Shown: piece by piece, positions 60,361 through 64,000 of the stretch
How positions within the stretch are numbered: the stretch's first letter is position 1
Layout: each line of letters opens with the position of its first letter
NCBI GenBank assembly: GCA_038230515.1
Contig: JBBRND010000003.1
Span: 62,001 to 126,000 of the forward strand
Length of the DNA stretch: 64,000 nucleotides
Reading direction: 5' to 3'
From: JAPLDB01 sp038230515
GTDB lineage: Bacteria > Bacteroidota > Bacteroidia > AKYH767-A > 2013-40CM-41-45
Translations under genes and position numbers: made by a program
Notes under the pieces: generated by a model
Seen by the model: only the letters and a program-made list of their open reading frames with translations
Databases searched by the model: none
What the model was told of the DNA's origin: nothing

Positions 60361-61578
60361 TTATTCCGTCACAATAATTTTTCCGCTGCTGAAATTCTTT
60401 TTTCCTTCAATGGAGTAAACATATAATCCCGGAACCAACGCTCCAACGTTTGCACTCATTTCGGATTTCGGATTTGAGAATTCGGATTGAACAAGCATAA
60501 CCCTCTTTCCACTCATATCATATAGTACGATCTCAACAAATTCCTTTATCTCATCAGCATACCTGATAAAAAGTGTGTGATGATTGACGAAGACAGTTGG
60601 TTTCTCTTCTCCCTCGGTATTATTTTTTACGGAACTGAAAATACTGTCGGGAGTATATTCCCACCAATCATTAAAGTAACCTGTGGCTTCACCCATGCCC
60701 ATGTATCCTTTCCCCAAAATAGAAAAGCCCGTGCCGAATGCCCTGCCTGCCGCTGGAAAGTTAGCCTTCGCACTCCATGTGTCATCGTACTGATTCCATT
60801 CATAAAAATCTACCGGATAAGTTCCCTGCGTGCTGCCTGTGCCGATGTATCCGGTTACTTCTAGGGCGAAACCTGCTGCTGCATCTCCTCCTGCACCAGG
60901 ATAGTTTGCGCGCTGTACCCACACATCTCCTTGCGGTTGGTATTCATAAAAATCAGAATAAATAGTTCCCGCATATGCACCGCAACCGATGTATCCGTAA
61001 TCACCAATGTTGAAGGCGACACATTCGTAACGTGGGGCGCCCGGCAAGTTTGCACGCTGCGTCCATGTATTGGTGCCGGCTGTGTATTCCCACAAATCAT
61101 TTAAGTAACCTGCCGTGCCCACTCCAGTTCCCACATATCCTTTGCCCTTTGCGGTGAACGCACACGCATACCTGCGCTCCTGTCCCGAAGGCATGTTGGC
61201 TATCTGGCTCCAGGAATTGAGCTGCGAATCGTATTTCCAGAAATCGCTGGTGTTGAAATTATTATTTACATCATAGCCCGTGCCTATGTATGCATTGGTG
61301 CCTAACACAAATGCCACTGCGGAAAAGCGCGCGGTTCCTGCAAAGGATGCCATCTGTGTCCACACATCATTTGTGGGATCGTATTGCCAGAGGTCGTCAT
61401 AAAAATTTCCGTTGTAGCCGGTGCCCATGTATCCATTATTGCCGATAGCGAAACCGATGGCTGATCTTCTCGCAGCACCAGAGAAGCTTGCTTTCTGCGT
61501 CCATGTGTTTTGCGCCAAAGCGCAATTCACGATACAATACACACAATTCAAAATAAGAAAGAAAAAAATCTTTTTCAT
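60361..61578 (-). CDS. Secreted kelch-repeat protein with T9SS sorting domain
   Basis: The 405-residue protein has a signal peptide (CIVNCALAQ), six kelch-like repeats (about 25-310, each with NNGYMGTGYN/DLWQYDPTNDVWTQM-like parts) and a C-terminal sorting-type domain (VEIVLYDMSGKRV to the end). It is a shorter relative of the kelch protein at 31841, without PKD and Ig parts. The signal peptide DNA (ATTGTGTGTATTGTATCGTG) and the linker SEFSNPKSEMSANVG are low-complexity repeat sequence. Confidence 0.9.
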   Translation of the reverse strand: MKKIFFFLILNCVYCIVNCALAQNTWTQKASFSGAARRSAIGFAIGNNGYMGTGYNGNFYDDLWQYDPTNDVWTQMASFAGTARFSAVAFVLGTNAYIGTGYDVNNNFNTSDFWKYDSQLNSWSQIANMPSGQERRYACAFTAKGKGYVGTGVGTAGYLNDLWEYTAGTNTWTQRANLPGAPRYECVAFNIGDYGYIGCGAYAGTIYSDFYEYQPQGDVWVQRANYPGAGGDAAAGFALEVTGYIGTGSTQGTYPVDFYEWNQYDDTWSAKANFPAAGRAFGTGFSILGKGYMGMGEATGYFNDWWEYTPDSIFSSVKNNTEGEEKPTVFVNHHTLFIRYADEIKEFVEIVLYDMSGKRVMLVQSEFSNPKSEMSANVGALVPGLYVYSIEGKKNFSSGKIIVTE

Positions 61579-61898
61579 GGAGGTGGAGTTTTGGGGGAAG
61601 TAAAGATAGAATACTAAATACTAATTTGTACAAATGATTTCCCGGCAGAATGCGAAAGAGTGTCTTAAGGTGTTTACGAATTGAAATATAGGGCTGATAT
61701 CTTTTACCTAAAACGTGATGCAAAATCCTTTGGGGTTTTAAATCATTTGCCAATGGCTCACAATTTTTTGCAACGAGGCACAGTATATTCGTCATCATGC
61801 AAAAATAAACTCCTTACACCTACTGCTCTTTTTACGTGAAACCGTGCAAACCATCCAATATGCGAAATCAGGATAATTTCACATGTTTCAGTGAAAAT

Positions 61899-62234
61899 AG
61901 CACGTGCTAGAATGACTGGAGGAGATGCTACAATGATTCCAGCACATGCTTTTATGACAAAAGGAGATGCTCTCTCGATTCCAGCACGTGCTCCAGTAAT
62001 ACCAGCACATGCTCAAATGATTCCAGCACATGCTTCAGTAATATTAGCATATGCTCCAGTGATTCCAGCACATGCTCCAATAATACTAGCGCATGCTCAA
62101 ATGATTCTAGCACATGCTCCAGTAATATTAGCACATGCTCAAATGATTCTAGCACATGCTCCAGTAATATTAGCACATGCTTCAGTAATACTAGAACATG
62201 CTCCAATGACTCCGACACATGTTTAAATAATTGA
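61899..62234. repeat. 21-bp-period intergenic array 5 (core AGCACATGCT)
   Basis: Sixteen units begin at 61899 and recur every 21 bp to 62214 with no exception (61899, 61920, 61941, 61962, 61983, 62004 ... 62193, 62214). The 10-bp core is AGCACGTGCT, AGCATATGCT (perfect palindromes), AGCACATGCT or AGGAGATGCT. The 11-bp spacers alternate between CCAGTAATATT-like and CAAATGATTCC-like sequence, so a 42-bp higher-order unit exists. The array lies between two divergent secreted-protein genes. The remaining intergenic DNA (61579-61890 and 62235-62423) shows no gene. Confidence 0.95.
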
Positions 62235-62423
62235 TGGAGAGGATTAAGAAATAATAAAAAAGCTATTTCCATTAAATTTATCCGCTCAGCCAAAACAGAG
62301 AAATGCAAAAAAGATGGGCAAAAAAAAATTGGTTGCGAAATGAGGTAATGGGGGACGAAGCCAGATTGCTCTGCTTTCGGAAATAAATTATTCTCTATCT
62401 TTCCAACTTCAAAAATTCAACCC

Positions 62424-63926
62424 ATGAAAAAACTTCTAGTCACTCCGGTATTTATTTTTTTCATCATCAGTACTCAAGCAACAGTACACAATGTTCCCTC
62501 GCAGTACGCTACCATTCAGCTAGGCATAAACAGTTGCGCTGCTTTCGACACGGTGTTGGTTGATGCCGGAACTTACACCGAAAATATTATCTGGTCTTCC
62601 GCGTATGGAATAAAACTGATGAGTGTTTCCGGTGCAACTGCCACAATTATTAACGGCAATGCGGCAGGCACTGTGCTTACCATAAACGGAACAGGAAACG
62701 ATTCTGATCTGGTGATTGACGGCTTTACAATTACCAACGGAAGCAATCAATCTACAAGCGCTGCAGATGGAGGAGGTATTATGCTCTCTCATGTGCATCC
62801 AACACTGCGAAATCTGATTGTAGCAGATAACCACATCGGTACCCCATACTGGGCTTACGGAGCAGGTATTTATGGTAATCAGGCAAACGTTACCATGATA
62901 AATGTGCAGGTGTTCCGCAATACGATTGATTCCGGTTCGTGGAGTTACGGAGCAGGTGTACATTTTGAATATGGCTCCATAAAAATTTACAACTCTGAAA
63001 TTACCGGCAACTTGTCTAATTCCACTTCGTGGAGCTATGGTGCAGGAATTTATTTAACCAACTGCACCATTGAAATGAATCAAACGAAGATAGAGGGCAA
63101 CAAAGGTTTTGATGGAGCAATCTGGTATTACGGTGCCGGTTTTTATGCTGAAGAAACAAGCGGAGAACTCAGCAATGTTCTCGTTGCTGATAACTATTTA
63201 TCTTCCACAGGCAATTATCATTACGGAGCAGGAATTTCTGCAGTGTCCTACGCCACAGTGCCGCCCGTATTAAAGCTGAACGATGTTACCGTTGGCAATA
63301 ATACTTCAGGTTCCACAGTTGCAAACAGCATTTACAATGATGGTGATTCGCTTATAATCACCAACTCCATCATATGGAGCAGCGCTTCTGGCACGGAAGT
63401 AAGCAGCAGTAATCCTGCGCAAACTTTAATTACATACAGCGATGTAGAAGGCGGTCACGCAGGAACAGGAAATATAAATTCCTATCCGCTTTTTATGAGT
63501 AGCAATGATTATCATTTGCAACTCTCATCTCCCTGCATTGCAGCGGCTGATTCTCTCAGTTCTTCATCCGTAGATCTTGAAAATAATCCGCGCCCTTTGC
63601 CTGCAGGAAATAATCCTGACATGGGTTGTTATGAGATTGATGAAAGCAGCAATGCAATTGTTGATTTAGCGAAGAATGATTTTTCGTTTACGGTTTATCC
63701 GAATCCGAGTGCTAACAAATGCATGATTCACAATGCGCAATTCACGATGGGAGCAACAGTAACAATTAAAGTGTACAATATGCCAGGTGTAGCTGTTCAA
63801 TCAGAAATCCAGAATCAAAAATCAGAAATGAGCATGGATTTTTCCACGCTGCCTGCCGGTATTTATTTCATACAGATTTCTGACGGAGAAAAAACTTTGC
63901 AGCAAAAAATAGTAATTGAAAGATGA
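62424..63926 (+). CDS. Secreted parallel beta-helix protein with T9SS sorting domain
   Basis: The 500-residue protein has a signal peptide (IISTQATVH), then QYATIQLGINSCAAFDTVLV, which opens a right-handed beta-helix of the pectate lyase/PbH1 type. It contains repeated SYGAG(I/V) turns (WAYGAGIYGN, WSYGAGVHFE, WSYGAGIYLT, YHYGAGISA). CLDENNPRP-like DLENNPRPLPAGNNPDMGCY ends the helix, and a type A sorting domain (VYPNPSANKCM to the end) follows. The sorting domain contains repeat-derived QSEIQNQKSEMSMD. Enzyme activity is uncertain; it could be a surface glycan-binding protein. Confidence 0.88.
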   Translation: MKKLLVTPVFIFFIISTQATVHNVPSQYATIQLGINSCAAFDTVLVDAGTYTENIIWSSAYGIKLMSVSGATATIINGNAAGTVLTINGTGNDSDLVIDGFTITNGSNQSTSAADGGGIMLSHVHPTLRNLIVADNHIGTPYWAYGAGIYGNQANVTMINVQVFRNTIDSGSWSYGAGVHFEYGSIKIYNSEITGNLSNSTSWSYGAGIYLTNCTIEMNQTKIEGNKGFDGAIWYYGAGFYAEETSGELSNVLVADNYLSSTGNYHYGAGISAVSYATVPPVLKLNDVTVGNNTSGSTVANSIYNDGDSLIITNSIIWSSASGTEVSSSNPAQTLITYSDVEGGHAGTGNINSYPLFMSSNDYHLQLSSPCIAAADSLSSSSVDLENNPRPLPAGNNPDMGCYEIDESSNAIVDLAKNDFSFTVYPNPSANKCMIHNAQFTMGATVTIKVYNMPGVAVQSEIQNQKSEMSMDFSTLPAGIYFIQISDGEKTLQQKIVIER

Positions 63927-64000
63927 TTGCTTTCGTTTTACCATTAACTTTTTCTTCAGCCAAACACCACTAACGGCTCCCGCTTTCTTTACTATATTGC

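Noticed and set aside
61891..62308. Two overlapping frames with 7-residue repeats (IPAHAQM on plus, LEHVLES on minus)
   Set aside because: A 21-bp period keeps every stop-free unit open in any frame. Both strands are open at once, there is no promoter or conserved start, and the same effect occurs at all five arrays.

Overview
The window reads as a chromosome segment of a Bacteroidota bacterium, probably an uncultured Chitinophagales/Sphingobacteriales-type lineage. Support comes from several secreted proteins with type IX secretion (T9SS) C-terminal sorting domains, a gingipain-like C25 peptidase, TAnnTTTG-type -7 promoter elements without Shine-Dalgarno sites, GH3-family and NatAB-type genes, and many low-complexity repeats of the kind seen in Bacteroidota. 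Lineage below phylum is inference.

Layout. 1-5264: the end of an M13 metallopeptidase, a TPM-domain (YgcG-like) membrane protein and a C25 peptidase. 5397-5760: tmRNA (ssrA). 5738-19982: a roughly 14-kb genomic island bounded by a 23-bp direct repeat of the tmRNA 3' end. It holds a complete type I restriction-modification locus (hsdR, hsdM, hsdS). Between hsdR and hsdM lies a four-gene cassette: a QatB-like protein, a QueC-like protein with a C-terminal PD-(D/E)XK-like segment, a PtuA-like ATPase and a PtuB-like HNH nuclease. A GxxExxY (PDDEXK_3) gene wrapped in a palindromic repeat, two repeat-derived small ORFs and two decayed copies of the hsdS 3' end complete the island. No integrase is visible. 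20185-24349: an operon of four lipoproteins around a DUF1501 protein. 24397-31744: O-methyltransferase, deoxynucleoside kinase, GH3-like protein, FabD, Bax-inhibitor-1 protein, FolE and a QueD/PTPS-like enzyme. 31841-36412: kelch/T9SS protein, an unknown protein, two lipoproteins. 36419-48634: GNAT remnant, MutY, BirA, RsfS, FtsH, glycosyltransferase, acyl-CoA dehydrogenase, a Wza/Wzc-like export pair, MurF and a YD-repeat-like protein. 48958-60227: NtrC-like regulator without HTH, Ppx/GppA broken by two in-frame stops, NatAB-like ABC transporter, two secreted proteins, DnaJ/GrpE, TlpA-like thioredoxin, MurA with Asp in place of the catalytic Cys. 60361-63926: kelch/T9SS and beta-helix/T9SS proteins.

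Two things stand out. (1) The QueC-like/ATPase/HNH cassette embedded in the hsd locus does not match canonical Qat, Septu or type IV CBASS and is a candidate new anti-phage system. (2) Five intergenic arrays (2431, 5926, 34356, 48785, 61899) each repeat with a 21-bp period (two helical turns), yet each uses a different core sequence, often palindromic (AGCACGTGCT, GAGAATnATTCTC, TGTACA, AGTACT). I know of no described element with a fixed period and locus-specific sequence. A separate theme is repeat DNA captured inside genes: hsdR carries two in-frame repeat insertions, and sorting-domain linkers, N-termini and stop codons of several other genes are made of interspersed repeat sequence.
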